Shown here piece by piece: positions 7,068 through 15,690 of a stretch of DNA of 47,768 nt. Source of the stretch: Planctomycetota bacterium (GTDB taxonomy: Bacteria > Planctomycetota > B15-G4 > SIAN01); contig JANQQL010000018.1 in NCBI GenBank assembly GCA_028289345.1, positions 150,030 to 197,797 on the forward strand, given 5' to 3'. Every line of letters begins with the position of its first letter. Position 1 is the stretch's first letter. Both the position numbers and the translations under genes were made by a program. The notes beneath the pieces are model-generated. The model did no database searches, was not told the DNA's origin, and saw only the letters and a list, made by a program, of their open reading frames with translations.

Positions 7068-9416
7068 ATGGCAACCGTTGACCGACGCGAGTTCTTGAAA
7101 TCCCTGGGACTGGTGGGAGCCGGCACCGTCTTGACGTCAGGAGATGCGGAGGCGTCTGCGACCGCCACGGCAGACAATCTGACTTGGGACAAGGCCCCCT
7201 GCCGCTACTGCGGAACGGGCTGCGGCGTCGAAGTCGGAGTCGCCGACGGCAAGGTCCAGGCCGTGCGTGGTGACGAGAAGAGCCCGGTGAATCGAGGTCT
7301 TCTTTGCGTCAAGGGGTACCACTTGCCGGGAATGCTCTACGGCACCGACCGACTCCTCTATCCCCTGAAGCGCAAGGCTGATGGATCCGGCTTCGAGCGA
7401 ATCTCCTGGGACGAGGCCCTCGACCTGGTCGCGAGCAAGTACCAGGAAGCCCTGGACGAACACGGACCGGAAGCCGTGGGCATCTATGGCTCCGGACAGT
7501 GGACGGTGTTCGACGGCTACGCGGCGCTCAAGTGGATCAAGGGAGGGATGCGGAGCAACAACATCGACCCCAACGCACGGCTGTGCATGGCCAGTGCAGT
7601 CATGGGCTTCGTGACTCAGTTCCAAAGCGACGAGCCCATGGGCTGTTACGACGACTTCGAGGCGGGTGACGACTTCATTCTGTGGGGCAACAACATGGCG
7701 GAGATGCACCCCGTCTTGTTCAGCCGTATGCTCGAAGCCAAGCGGCAACGTCCCACGGTTCGCATCATCGACCTGGCCGTGCGCCGCACCCCCACCTCGG
7801 AGTACGCCGACCTCTACGTCGAGTTCAAACCGGGCACCGATCTGGCCCTGGCCAACGGCATCCTTCACCTGCTGGTCAAGAACAACAAGGTTCGTCGCTC
7901 CTTCATCGAAGAAAACGTCGTCTTCCGTCGCGGCATCGAAGACGTCGAAACCATCGGCTACGGCTGCTTCGGCGATCAAAGCGAGCGTTACACGTTCAAG
8001 GACGCCGCCAAGGAGTCTTCCTTCGAAGAGTTCGCCAAGTTTCTGGAGGCCTACACCCCTGCCAAGGTGAGCGAGATCACCGGGGTGCCAGAATCACAGA
8101 TCAAGGCCCTTGCCGAGATCTACGGGGACTCGGGACGCGGCACGGTCAGCCTTTGGTGCATGGGAGTGAACCAACACACTCGCGGCACCTGGATGAACAA
8201 CTTGCTGAACAACCTCCATCTGGTCACGGGGAAGATCAGCCGCCCCGGCGCCAATCCTTTCAGCTTGACCGGCCAGCCATCCGCCTGCGGGACGGCACGA
8301 GAGGTGGGTACCCTCTCCAACCGACTTCCCGCCGACATGGTGGTCATGAAGGAAGAGCACCGGGCCAAGACCGAGAAGATCTGGGGACTCCCCGAGGGCA
8401 CCATTCCTCCGAAGCCCGGCTACCACGCGGTGGACATGTTCCGCGCCTTCACCCGCGGAGACCTGAAAGCCCTCTGGGTTCAGGTGACGAACCCGTGGGT
8501 GACCATGCCGAATCTGCAGCGATTCCAGCGCAAACCCGGCGACGGACGCTTCCTGGTCGTGAGCGACATCTATCCCACCCCCACCACCGATGTGGCCGAC
8601 CTGATTCTTCCTTCGGCCGCCTGGGTCGAGCGGGAAGGGGTGTTCGGCAACACCGAACGTCGCACTCAGCAGTGGAACAAGATGGTGGAGCCTCCGGGAG
8701 AAGCCCGGGAGGATGCCTGGCAAATCATGGAAGTGGCCAAACGCATGGGCATGGGGAAACTCTTCCCGTGGCCGGAAAACGACTGGCACGAGGCCATGTA
8801 CGAAGAGTACCGCTCGTTCACGGTGGGAGTCGGCAAGGACGTCGCGAGCTACGCTCAGTTGAAACAGGTTCCGGGACTGCGTTGGCCGGTGGTGGATGGA
8901 CGCGAGACCCGTTACCGCTACGCGGCCGGAGAAGACCCCTACGTCACCAAGCCCAGCGGGGTGCACTTCTACAAGGCCAAGGGCTACGGGGAGAAGGCCG
9001 CGGTCTGGCTGCGCCCCTACCACCCGCCGGCCGAGGTTCCCGACGACGAGTACCCGCTGTGGCTGACCACCGGTCGGGTCCTGGAACACTGGCATACAGG
9101 ATCCATGACTCGACGCGTGAAGCAACTCCATCAGGCCGTTCCGGAAGCCTACGTGGAGATCAACCGGGCCGACGCCACCAAGCTCGGCGTGCAACGCGGC
9201 GAACGGGTGCGAGTCGTGTCCCGCCGTGGCAGCGTGGAGCTGCCGGTGCGCATCGACGACCGAGGACGTCCCCCTCAGGGAATGGTGTTCGTTCCGTTCT
9301 TCGATGAGAACCGCCTGGTCAACGTGTTGACCCTGGATGCCCTGGACAACATCTCCAAGGAGCCGGACTACAAGAAATGCGCCGTTCGTGTCGAGCGCCT
9401 GGAAGCTTCCCCATGA
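7068..9416 (+). CDS. napA: Periplasmic nitrate reductase catalytic subunit NapA
   Basis: Molybdenum bis-MGD enzyme reducing nitrate to nitrite in the periplasm, 782 aa. The ATG at 7068 yields a Tat signal (DRREFLKSLGL) with likely cleavage near residue 29-31. The [4Fe-4S] ligands are Cys45, Cys48, Cys52 and Cys80 (CRYCGTGC, LLCVKGY). Cys173 in DPNARLCMASAVMGF is the Mo ligand position of Nap enzymes, and the adjacent DEPMGCYDD, WGNNMAEMHP and GVNQHTRGTWMNN segments are Nap hallmarks. The C-terminal cofactor-binding domain ends near TGRVLEHWHTGSMTRR. GAAGGAG lies 9 nt upstream of the ATG. It lies 38 nt after the octaheme gene and overlaps the next gene by 4 nt (ATGA). NapD, the usual chaperone, and NapC/G/H are not in the window. 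A formate dehydrogenase or assimilatory reductase is much less likely given these motifs. Confidence 0.95.
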   Translation: MATVDRREFLKSLGLVGAGTVLTSGDAEASATATADNLTWDKAPCRYCGTGCGVEVGVADGKVQAVRGDEKSPVNRGLLCVKGYHLPGMLYGTDRLLYPLKRKADGSGFERISWDEALDLVASKYQEALDEHGPEAVGIYGSGQWTVFDGYAALKWIKGGMRSNNIDPNARLCMASAVMGFVTQFQSDEPMGCYDDFEAGDDFILWGNNMAEMHPVLFSRMLEAKRQRPTVRIIDLAVRRTPTSEYADLYVEFKPGTDLALANGILHLLVKNNKVRRSFIEENVVFRRGIEDVETIGYGCFGDQSERYTFKDAAKESSFEEFAKFLEAYTPAKVSEITGVPESQIKALAEIYGDSGRGTVSLWCMGVNQHTRGTWMNNLLNNLHLVTGKISRPGANPFSLTGQPSACGTAREVGTLSNRLPADMVVMKEEHRAKTEKIWGLPEGTIPPKPGYHAVDMFRAFTRGDLKALWVQVTNPWVTMPNLQRFQRKPGDGRFLVVSDIYPTPTTDVADLILPSAAWVEREGVFGNTERRTQQWNKMVEPPGEAREDAWQIMEVAKRMGMGKLFPWPENDWHEAMYEEYRSFTVGVGKDVASYAQLKQVPGLRWPVVDGRETRYRYAAGEDPYVTKPSGVHFYKAKGYGEKAAVWLRPYHPPAEVPDDEYPLWLTTGRVLEHWHTGSMTRRVKQLHQAVPEAYVEINRADATKLGVQRGERVRVVSRRGSVELPVRIDDRGRPPQGMVFVPFFDENRLVNVLTLDALDNISKEPDYKKCAVRVERLEASP

Positions 9417-10018
9417 GTGGTCGGACCCTCGGCATTCTTCGACTGGCGAGCATCGCCCTGGCGGTCTTCGCGGCGACGAGTCAGATCAGCTGTTCCGATT
9501 CGACGGACACCCAAGAGTCGCCCCAGGAATTCGAGGTCGACGGACAAACCGTGGTCAAGGCGTCGGCCGAAGCGCGTGCGGCGAGGCGTGCGTTCGATGG
9601 CGCCCCGCCGGTCATTCCTCACACGCCCCAGGGGTCCGACTGCACCCGCTGTCACGACCACGATGGCATGGAGATTCCGGGAATGGGGTTCGCTCCGCCG
9701 CTTCCCCACGGCCAAACCGCGGGAATGAGCGAATTCGCCAACTGTCGGCAATGCCATGTGTTCCGAAGCACCGACGAAGTGTTTCAGGACAGCGAATTCG
9801 TGGGCCTGGCCCAGGACTTCCGCCAAGGCGATCGGCATTTCGACGGCGCGCCCCCGGTCATGCCCCACTCGGCATTCATGAGAGAGAACTGCCAGGCCTG
9901 TCACACCGGCCCTTCGGCTCGGGAGCAGATTCGCTGTTCCCATCCGGAGCGCATCAACTGCACTCAATGTCACGTCGAAGACACTTCCGACTCGACATTC
10001 GTGCGGCCCGGGACTTGA
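9413..10018 (+). CDS. Tetraheme cytochrome c, tandem NapB-like subunit
   Basis: Probable electron-transfer partner of NapA, 201 aa, starting at ATG 9413 inside the napA stop (ATGA overlap). Ordinary NapB is diheme with an APP-x-IPH motif before its first heme. This protein has that unit twice: FDGAPPVIPH (61-70) with hemes at Cys77 and Cys111, and FDGAPPVMPH (143-152) with hemes at Cys160 and Cys183, all CXXCH. A His-rich linker PPLPH lies inside the first unit. The N-terminus is a signal peptide ending in a weak lipobox (SQISC, Cys27), so it may be a lipoprotein; the following Ser/Thr/Asp/Glu/Gln-rich stretch fits a flexible tether. The doubling looks like internal gene duplication. Assignment as a NapB relative is from motif and gene position, not alignment. 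Confidence 0.85.
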   Translation: MSGRTLGILRLASIALAVFAATSQISCSDSTDTQESPQEFEVDGQTVVKASAEARAARRAFDGAPPVIPHTPQGSDCTRCHDHDGMEIPGMGFAPPLPHGQTAGMSEFANCRQCHVFRSTDEVFQDSEFVGLAQDFRQGDRHFDGAPPVMPHSAFMRENCQACHTGPSAREQIRCSHPERINCTQCHVEDTSDSTFVRPGT

Positions 10019-10163
10019 TCGTGACCGAGGACTGATCGAAGCCGACAAGGCGCCGCCGGACAGCGTTCACAAGATCAGTGATGGCAAAGACGTCGGCCTC
10101 GCCGCGGCCGCAGGATGAATCCATGAAGGGTCGTCGATTCTCGCCGAACCGGGATGGGATTCG

Positions 10164-12746
10164 TCACCGTGCACACGTCACGTCGAAGACTTGAAGCGGA
10201 GCGCTGCCAACGTTCAAGACCGGAGGGTCGAACACCAAATCGCTCGGCCAGCACCGGAGTCGATACCGGCCCGGCGACACTCCCCGGATCTGCGAGGGTC
10301 GATGGGCCTGGACAGTGAGGGCATGGTCACCGGGTCGCGGATCTCGACGAAGCAGGGAACCATCGGCTTGCTTCTCTGAAATCTGATAGTCCTCGTTCCA
10401 GGCACCTTGCCGCCGAGCCCGAAAATGCACCCGGAGGGAGGACGAAGAGGAGTCTTCCCGGATCAGAAGGAGGACGTGGCTCCGAGCCATCGCAACCGGA
10501 TCTGCCGTGACCTCCCACCAAATCTCCAGGGAACTCCCGGTCTCCAAATCCACGGGAACGGGCGCGGCCCATGTCTCTTCAATGGAGAGCGCCTCTTCCA
10601 CTCTCGGAACGAAGTGGCTTCCGGGAACCGAAAACATCAGGTCGTGCATCCCAGGAAGCACATCGAAAGAAAGGACCCCCGCAGGATCCGTCACACCACC
10701 AGCGACCCAGTCCCCTCGAGAGACCGTCCGGGCTTCCCACCGCTGCGAAGAAAGTTGCCGCCCGTCGCCCAGCAAACGAAACCTGGCAGTGACGAGACGG
10801 TCGAGGGCGAATTCCAGCGCCTTGCCTCCCGGCCCCACCTTTTGCTGAACTTGTCCCGCACAGTGCACGTCGTAGCGATCTCGCTCCACCGACAAGGAGA
10901 AGTTGCCGTCCTCGTCGGTCATGGTCGAAACCAGACCCGCAAGTCCGACGCCCTGCGGGATGGCACGCACTTCGGCTCGGGCCATCGGTGTTCCCGACGG
11001 ACCACGGACCCAGCCATGAATGCGAAGGGGCGTCTCCAAGACTCGCGTCACCAGGAGATCGCGAGAAACCGTGGTTCCCGGGATCACCTGGCAGACCGCC
11101 GATCCTCCTTCGAAGCTCACTCCTGGAATCCCCGAGGCGATCGCTTGGAGCTTCACCAAGTCCGGGGTGATTCCGGTGACGGAGTAGTTTCCCTGGGCAT
11201 CCGTTTCCACCATGCCCCTTCGCTCTTCAAAGGGAGTCGGCTCCGTGGTGGCCGTCGACTGCCAATGGACGAGCGCTCGTCGCGGACCCTTGTCCGTCAA
11301 AACCATTCCCCGAATGCTCCCTCCCGGTTCCATGGACCAGCTCACTCGAACGGACTCTCCGGGATCCGCAAGGCGCACGGACGCTCCATGAGTCACGTAA
11401 AAGGGATGCCGGGTTCGGACTTCCACAGGTTGACCGGGAATGAGACCGTTCACCAAGAAGCGTCCGCGATTCTCCACACCACCAGATTCCGACCACTCGC
11501 TCGGAGCCCGATTCGAATGAGCAGGCTCACCGTCAAAGGAATCCAACGCTTCGGAGAAGAAACCCACGCCGTCGAGAGCGGCTCGCGTGACGAAGTCGTC
11601 GGGGAACCACTCCTTGGCGTGAGGACCGGAGGCTCCCAGAGAAGAGGCAAGCACTCGCGCCGCGGTCCGGATCTCCAGCTCTACCGCTGGATAGTCCGCC
11701 TCTTCCTTCAGGAAAAGGGTCCCCTCGACGCTCGCAGCTCGGACGAGCGGTAGGTCGAGACTCAGCTTGGCAAACCGTCCCGATGACGCCGGAAGACTTC
11801 GCAGCAACCCGCAATAGCCATCGGCCACCACCCAAATCCGAAGAGGCTTTCCCGCCAAAGCAATGGGCAGCTCTCCATGGGAATTGGAGGTGCCAAGGAG
11901 CACTCCCGTGGAAACGTCGTAGGTGTGGGCATCAAAGATCGGCTGCCCCGACTGGGCGTCGATTACGCGCAGCGTGACCTGCTTCCAACGAGTCAGCTCG
12001 AACTCGACGGGAGGATTCTCCAGTTGAAGGAGCTTCATCGAAAACTCGTAAGGTTCGAACCCAATCGCCGTGATCTCTCCACGAATGGGTGCACCGATGG
12101 GCACTTCCGGGACGGCGAACTGACCGGCGGGTTCCGTCGTCGTACTCCAGGTCCAGTTCTCTTCTTCCGCCGCCAATGTGACCTGAGCGTCCCCCACCGG
12201 ATGACCAAGACCTTGGTCACGCACCAATCCCAGCACGGACGTGGAGCGATGCAGCTGGATCACCCGCTGGGCCAACAAGCCCTGGAATCTCCGGGTCAAG
12301 AAGCCCGAAGCGCTCACGGTCCACCACGGGCTCACTTCCCCCAAGTCCTCGAAAACCTGGACGGCGGGAATCAAGAACCGCCCTTGGGAGTCGCTGCGCG
12401 TTGGATCCTCGGAAGCCGAAGGAGCCGAATCCTCAAAACCGGAAGACCACCGAATCGACGCATCGGAGACTGGCTCGCCAAAGCGGTCCACCACCCAGCC
12501 AAACACTTCCGCTGTGGAGGCCGTGTCATCGGTCTCGACAACCACTGAAGGCGGGATTCGCTCGGCCTGGGCCCAATCTGGACGGGGAGGAGGGTCTGAC
12601 GAAACCGCTTCCGTCAGGCTCCCCCCGAGAGAATTCTCTTGCCCGGATTTCGTGGAGGTGCCTGGATCGTCGAGCAACCACCACCCTCCGGCGAGGGCCG
12701 AGGCGATGAGCAGGACCAGGGCGATCCAGCGGCCGATCGAAAACAC
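10164..12746 (-). CDS. Membrane-anchored protein with repeated carboxypeptidase-regulatory-like domains
   Basis: 860 aa from a GTG start. The N-terminus has one hydrophobic segment (WIALVLLIASALAGGWWLL), so it is a signal anchor or signal peptide. The remainder is several Ig-like/CNA-B or carboxypeptidase-regulatory-like beta domains, each opening with an I/V-x-G-x-V strand: VFGWVVDRFGEPVSDASI, VLGLVRDQGLGHPVGDA, SIRGMVLTDKGPRRALV, IHGWVRGPSGTPMARAEV, with DAQGNYSVTGI and DEDGNFSLSV closing strands. There is no peptidase domain. Such proteins are surface or periplasmic scaffolds. It converges on the NapB-like gene with 145 bp between; that gap (10019-10163) shows no clear terminator. Function unknown. 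Confidence 0.75.
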   Translation of the reverse strand: MFSIGRWIALVLLIASALAGGWWLLDDPGTSTKSGQENSLGGSLTEAVSSDPPPRPDWAQAERIPPSVVVETDDTASTAEVFGWVVDRFGEPVSDASIRWSSGFEDSAPSASEDPTRSDSQGRFLIPAVQVFEDLGEVSPWWTVSASGFLTRRFQGLLAQRVIQLHRSTSVLGLVRDQGLGHPVGDAQVTLAAEEENWTWSTTTEPAGQFAVPEVPIGAPIRGEITAIGFEPYEFSMKLLQLENPPVEFELTRWKQVTLRVIDAQSGQPIFDAHTYDVSTGVLLGTSNSHGELPIALAGKPLRIWVVADGYCGLLRSLPASSGRFAKLSLDLPLVRAASVEGTLFLKEEADYPAVELEIRTAARVLASSLGASGPHAKEWFPDDFVTRAALDGVGFFSEALDSFDGEPAHSNRAPSEWSESGGVENRGRFLVNGLIPGQPVEVRTRHPFYVTHGASVRLADPGESVRVSWSMEPGGSIRGMVLTDKGPRRALVHWQSTATTEPTPFEERRGMVETDAQGNYSVTGITPDLVKLQAIASGIPGVSFEGGSAVCQVIPGTTVSRDLLVTRVLETPLRIHGWVRGPSGTPMARAEVRAIPQGVGLAGLVSTMTDEDGNFSLSVERDRYDVHCAGQVQQKVGPGGKALEFALDRLVTARFRLLGDGRQLSSQRWEARTVSRGDWVAGGVTDPAGVLSFDVLPGMHDLMFSVPGSHFVPRVEEALSIEETWAAPVPVDLETGSSLEIWWEVTADPVAMARSHVLLLIREDSSSSSLRVHFRARRQGAWNEDYQISEKQADGSLLRRDPRPGDHALTVQAHRPSQIRGVSPGRYRLRCWPSDLVFDPPVLNVGSAPLQVFDVTCAR

Positions 12747-12844
12747 GAGCGAAGCTCCGGCGAATGGGAACCGACCGGGTTTGGACGGCTCCCCGTTCCG
12801 GAATCTTCCTCAATTCACGAAGCGTTCGCTCCGACCAAATCGCC

Positions 12845-14425
12845 TCACTGGCGGATCCGCAATGGCACGGCGTTGCTGGCGCAAAGAGATCCGTCATTCA
12901 GGACCACGAACGCATGGTGATAGGTGAGCCCGGCCAGGAACGGAGGCGTGCCGGGTGCAATCTGAATGCGGGCTCGTCCCAAGCCCCCGCCGCTCATCGA
13001 CCCAAACGTTCCGCGAAACACCGAGCCGTTCGCCTGCTGCGCGGTGAACTGAAAATACGCATCCAGGTTCAAGGGAAGGGTGATGTCGCCGACCGTCAAG
13101 CCGGGTGCGGTTCCGCTCGCCGAGCCGAACACGAAGTATTCGAGTCGACCGAGGTTGTTGGTCGACTGCAACGTCAGCTTCTGCACGCCGCCCGTGGACA
13201 GGGACACGTCGACGGTGTTGGCCGACAACTGACAGAGGGTACGCTCGAACTCGTACACTGTCTGAACGCCCGGAGCCCCGGCCATCAGGGTATTGCCGGA
13301 GATCGCGACGGCCTCTCCCAAGGAGTCGTAAGCCTGGCCCGTGGCGATCGTGCGTTTGCCGTCCGCGATCCACTGCCCGTTGTTGCGGCGATGGAACAGG
13401 TAGACCGCCCCAGGTCCGAACTGGGAGTGGGGATGGTTCGAGGCGCCGACCACCAGCGTATTGCCCTCGAGAGCAACACTGGAACCGAACGCATCCCCGT
13501 CCTCTCCATCGGCAGGGGTCAATGTCACCGGCGAAGACCACGTATTGCCGACCCGCGTGAACACTTGGACCTGGCCGGCGCTGCCGTAGTAATCCCGGGC
13601 ACCGACGGCCAGAAAGTCTCCGTCCGCGGCCATGCGGTAACCCACGGAGACGGGAATCCGCTGTCCCACGACGGTGGCCTCGAGCATTGCCTGCTGATTC
13701 CATCCAGGGCCTGATGCGGTGTACACATAAGTGGCCCCAGAGTCGTAGGTGTATCCGTCGTGTCCCGGAGCGGCGATGAAGATACTGCTCCCGCTGATGT
13801 CGACACTCTCTCCGAACTGATTGGAAAAGGTCTGCCCCGTATCCGGAATCAGCTTGGCCTGCTCGGTCCACTGGGTCCCACTTCGAGTGAACACATAGGC
13901 GGCTCCGGGCGAAGGTCCGGAGCCGACAACGAGGACCTCTCCCTCGATCGCAACGTCGACTCCGAAGTCATCGTCGATGGTCCCGTCGCTGGCGGACAGC
14001 CAAGCCTGAGAGATCCATTGCGATCCGTTCCATTGATAGACGTATGCCCGACCGGGCGCGTGACTTCCCACGCTCAGATGCCGAGCGCCGATGACCAACG
14101 TGTCCCCATCGATGTCCACCGAAGACCCGAACCAGTCGGTGGAACCGACCGGATTGACTGCCTGAAAGGTCTGTTGGAGTGACCAGCCCTCGGAACCACG
14201 CTCGTACACGAACGCCTCTCCCGATTGGTTGCCGGATTCCGGAGCCCCCACGAGCAATCGGTCGCCAGAGAGCGCGACCGTCCTTCCGAACCCACCGACG
14301 GCCTCGGTGATCTCGTCCACGTGGCTGCCATCGAGGGGCGGCAAGTCGGGAATCGCGTGGGCGATGGGAAGGTCCGCTTCCCCCCAGCCAACAAGAACTG
14401 CAGTGAGGATCGCGCTCGCAGACAT
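12845..14425 (-). CDS. Secreted FG-GAP repeat beta-propeller protein
   Basis: 526 aa starting at ATG 14425, chosen because AAAGGAGAAG lies upstream and a signal-like N-terminus follows (MSASAILTAVLVGWGEADLP); a longer frame begins at 14491. Seven or so FG-GAP blades follow, with repeated cores such as VALSGDRLLVGAPESG, VDIDGDTLVIGARH, VAIEGEVLVVGSGP, VDISGSSIFIAAPG, VALEGNTLVVGASN and VAISGNTLMAGAPG, as in the integrin-alpha fold. The final ~125 residues are a separate beta-rich domain (LSTGGVQKLTLQS, then GLTYHHAFVVL) that I associate with exported proteins of some Planctomycetota. It is probably extracellular. No enzyme motif. A short inverted repeat (TCAGTG-ATTC-CACTGA, 14556-14571) lies in the 196-bp gap upstream. 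Confidence 0.82.
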   Translation of the reverse strand: MSASAILTAVLVGWGEADLPIAHAIPDLPPLDGSHVDEITEAVGGFGRTVALSGDRLLVGAPESGNQSGEAFVYERGSEGWSLQQTFQAVNPVGSTDWFGSSVDIDGDTLVIGARHLSVGSHAPGRAYVYQWNGSQWISQAWLSASDGTIDDDFGVDVAIEGEVLVVGSGPSPGAAYVFTRSGTQWTEQAKLIPDTGQTFSNQFGESVDISGSSIFIAAPGHDGYTYDSGATYVYTASGPGWNQQAMLEATVVGQRIPVSVGYRMAADGDFLAVGARDYYGSAGQVQVFTRVGNTWSSPVTLTPADGEDGDAFGSSVALEGNTLVVGASNHPHSQFGPGAVYLFHRRNNGQWIADGKRTIATGQAYDSLGEAVAISGNTLMAGAPGVQTVYEFERTLCQLSANTVDVSLSTGGVQKLTLQSTNNLGRLEYFVFGSASGTAPGLTVGDITLPLNLDAYFQFTAQQANGSVFRGTFGSMSGGGLGRARIQIAPGTPPFLAGLTYHHAFVVLNDGSLCASNAVPLRIRQ

Positions 14426-14621
14426 CGACAGACTTCTCCTTTCCCGAATCACCGGTACGTCGCCGGGGATCGTCTCTTCTTCCGCGACCAATCATAGAGT
14501 CGCGAACCGAAGGAGCTGGGAAACGAGGAGGGTTCCTCGGGTCGACCTCAGTAGATCAGTGATTCCACTGACCCGAACAAACGACAAACATCATCTACCC
14601 GGCAACTCCCGGAGGCGAAGA

Positions 14622-15680
14622 TCAGCGGAGGCCGACCAGCTGACGGCCGCGCCGCACGGCCTCGGGAATCGAAGCGGCGAATGCGTCGGCTCCCACTGAC
14701 TTCCACAGGGCCTCATCGTCGCCGAACGCGGCCCCCCCCACCAAGACCGGCGCTTCGCTGACCTTGCGAAGCTCGCGAATGGATTGGTCGACCCAGTCTC
14801 GCTGCACGTCCAGAGTGACCGAAATCGCGATCAAGTCCGCGGCGAAGCATTGGGCCGCAATGGCAAGATCGTGGCTTGGCACATCACTCCCCAACAAGAT
14901 GGCATCCCAGCCGTCCATCTCGAAGAAATCGGCGACCGCTTGAATGCCAACATCGTGGGCATTGCCCTGGACCGCCGCAGCGATCACAGTCTTTTCACAA
15001 GGCTCGCGGATGTCCGCCAGCATCAAGAGCTGGCACATCACCGCTTTGGTCGTGCCAGTGACGAAGTGCTCTTCGCCGATGTTGAGTTCGTGGTGATGCC
15101 ACATTCGGCCCACCTCTTCCTGCACCGGAAGAACCAACTCCAGATACGCCTGTTCGACCGTCAAGTCCCCCGCCTTGACCGCCTCCACGACCGAGTCCCG
15201 AGCCTCTCGCCGGTGCCCCTTCAGAAGGTGATCCAGATAAGCCGCGGCTCGTGAACGATGGGGGTTGCCATGAAGGAACTCCTCTCGCTGAGTGAGCTCT
15301 TCGCTGTCCAGTTCTTCGAGCGCCCGAGAAACGTAGTCCGTCGCCGCGGAACCCAGTGGTGCAGCCAGCTCTTTCTGCAAAACGTCTCGTAGACAGCGAA
15401 AGCCCGCACGCAGGTCTTCGAGATCGTGGCCTCTCGAAACAAAGGCCACCTTCTCCCAGGCCACTTGTCGAACGAATCGATCCTTGGAACCGACGCGCAG
15501 CGCTGCCGCAAGTTCCTGGAGGCGCTGAGCAAAGCTGTCTTTCCAGAGGCGAAACGCCGCTTCACCAAACCGTTGGACGAGCTGCGGACGTGTCCGAACC
15601 AAGCTCTCGGCAGCGAGCCCGGCGAATCCGGGAGCGCTGACCGCGATGGTGCCGGCGGCGATCTGTTGAGGCGAACCCAT
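14622..15680 (-). CDS. Cobalamin-binding protein with CarH-type photoreceptor signature, no DNA-binding domain
   Basis: Probable B12-based light sensor, 352 aa. Residues ~25-130 form an all-helical region loosely like RsbR-type sensor N-termini. Residues ~140-225 are a B12 helical-bundle cap with W194-x9-E204-H205 (MWHHHELNIGEEH), the W-x9-EH signature of adenosylcobalamin photoreceptors; His195 directly after the Trp matches the second cobalt ligand of light-exposed CarH. Residues ~228-352 are the Rossmann B12-binding domain: His242 in NAHDVG is the lower ligand (Asn replaces the usual Asp/Glu of D/E-x-H-x-x-G), then SVTL and VGGAAFGDD. The MerR helix-turn-helix of CarH/LitR is absent. The start lies 10 nt after the anti-sigma stop, so it is third in a sigma/anti-sigma operon and may act on that pair. 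A methyltransferase corrinoid protein is the alternative. Confidence 0.85.
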   Translation of the reverse strand: MGSPQQIAAGTIAVSAPGFAGLAAESLVRTRPQLVQRFGEAAFRLWKDSFAQRLQELAAALRVGSKDRFVRQVAWEKVAFVSRGHDLEDLRAGFRCLRDVLQKELAAPLGSAATDYVSRALEELDSEELTQREEFLHGNPHRSRAAAYLDHLLKGHRREARDSVVEAVKAGDLTVEQAYLELVLPVQEEVGRMWHHHELNIGEEHFVTGTTKAVMCQLLMLADIREPCEKTVIAAAVQGNAHDVGIQAVADFFEMDGWDAILLGSDVPSHDLAIAAQCFAADLIAISVTLDVQRDWVDQSIRELRKVSEAPVLVGGAAFGDDEALWKSVGADAFAASIPEAVRRGRQLVGLR

Positions 15681-15690
15681 GGAGCAGCCC

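Noticed and set aside
5590..7074. 494-codon frame on the - strand, opposite the octaheme cytochrome
   Set aside because: No recognisable domain; the + strand carries eight CXXCH motifs in frame.
7068..9416. Formate dehydrogenase or assimilatory nitrate reductase
   Set aside because: Tat signal, DPNARLCMASA and DEPMGCYDD segments and the NapB-like neighbour identify NapA.
14556..14571. TCAGTG-ATTC-CACTGA dyad downstream of the B12 protein gene
   Set aside because: Short stem and no T-run; could be chance, so not called as a regulatory site.
14622..15680. Calling the cobalamin protein a complete CarH/LitR repressor
   Set aside because: No MerR helix-turn-helix is present at either end; only the sensor part matches.
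14622..15680. Corrinoid methyltransferase component (MtaC/MtbC type)
   Set aside because: The W-x9-EH signature and the sigma/anti-sigma context favour a sensor; no methyltransferase partner gene is in the window.
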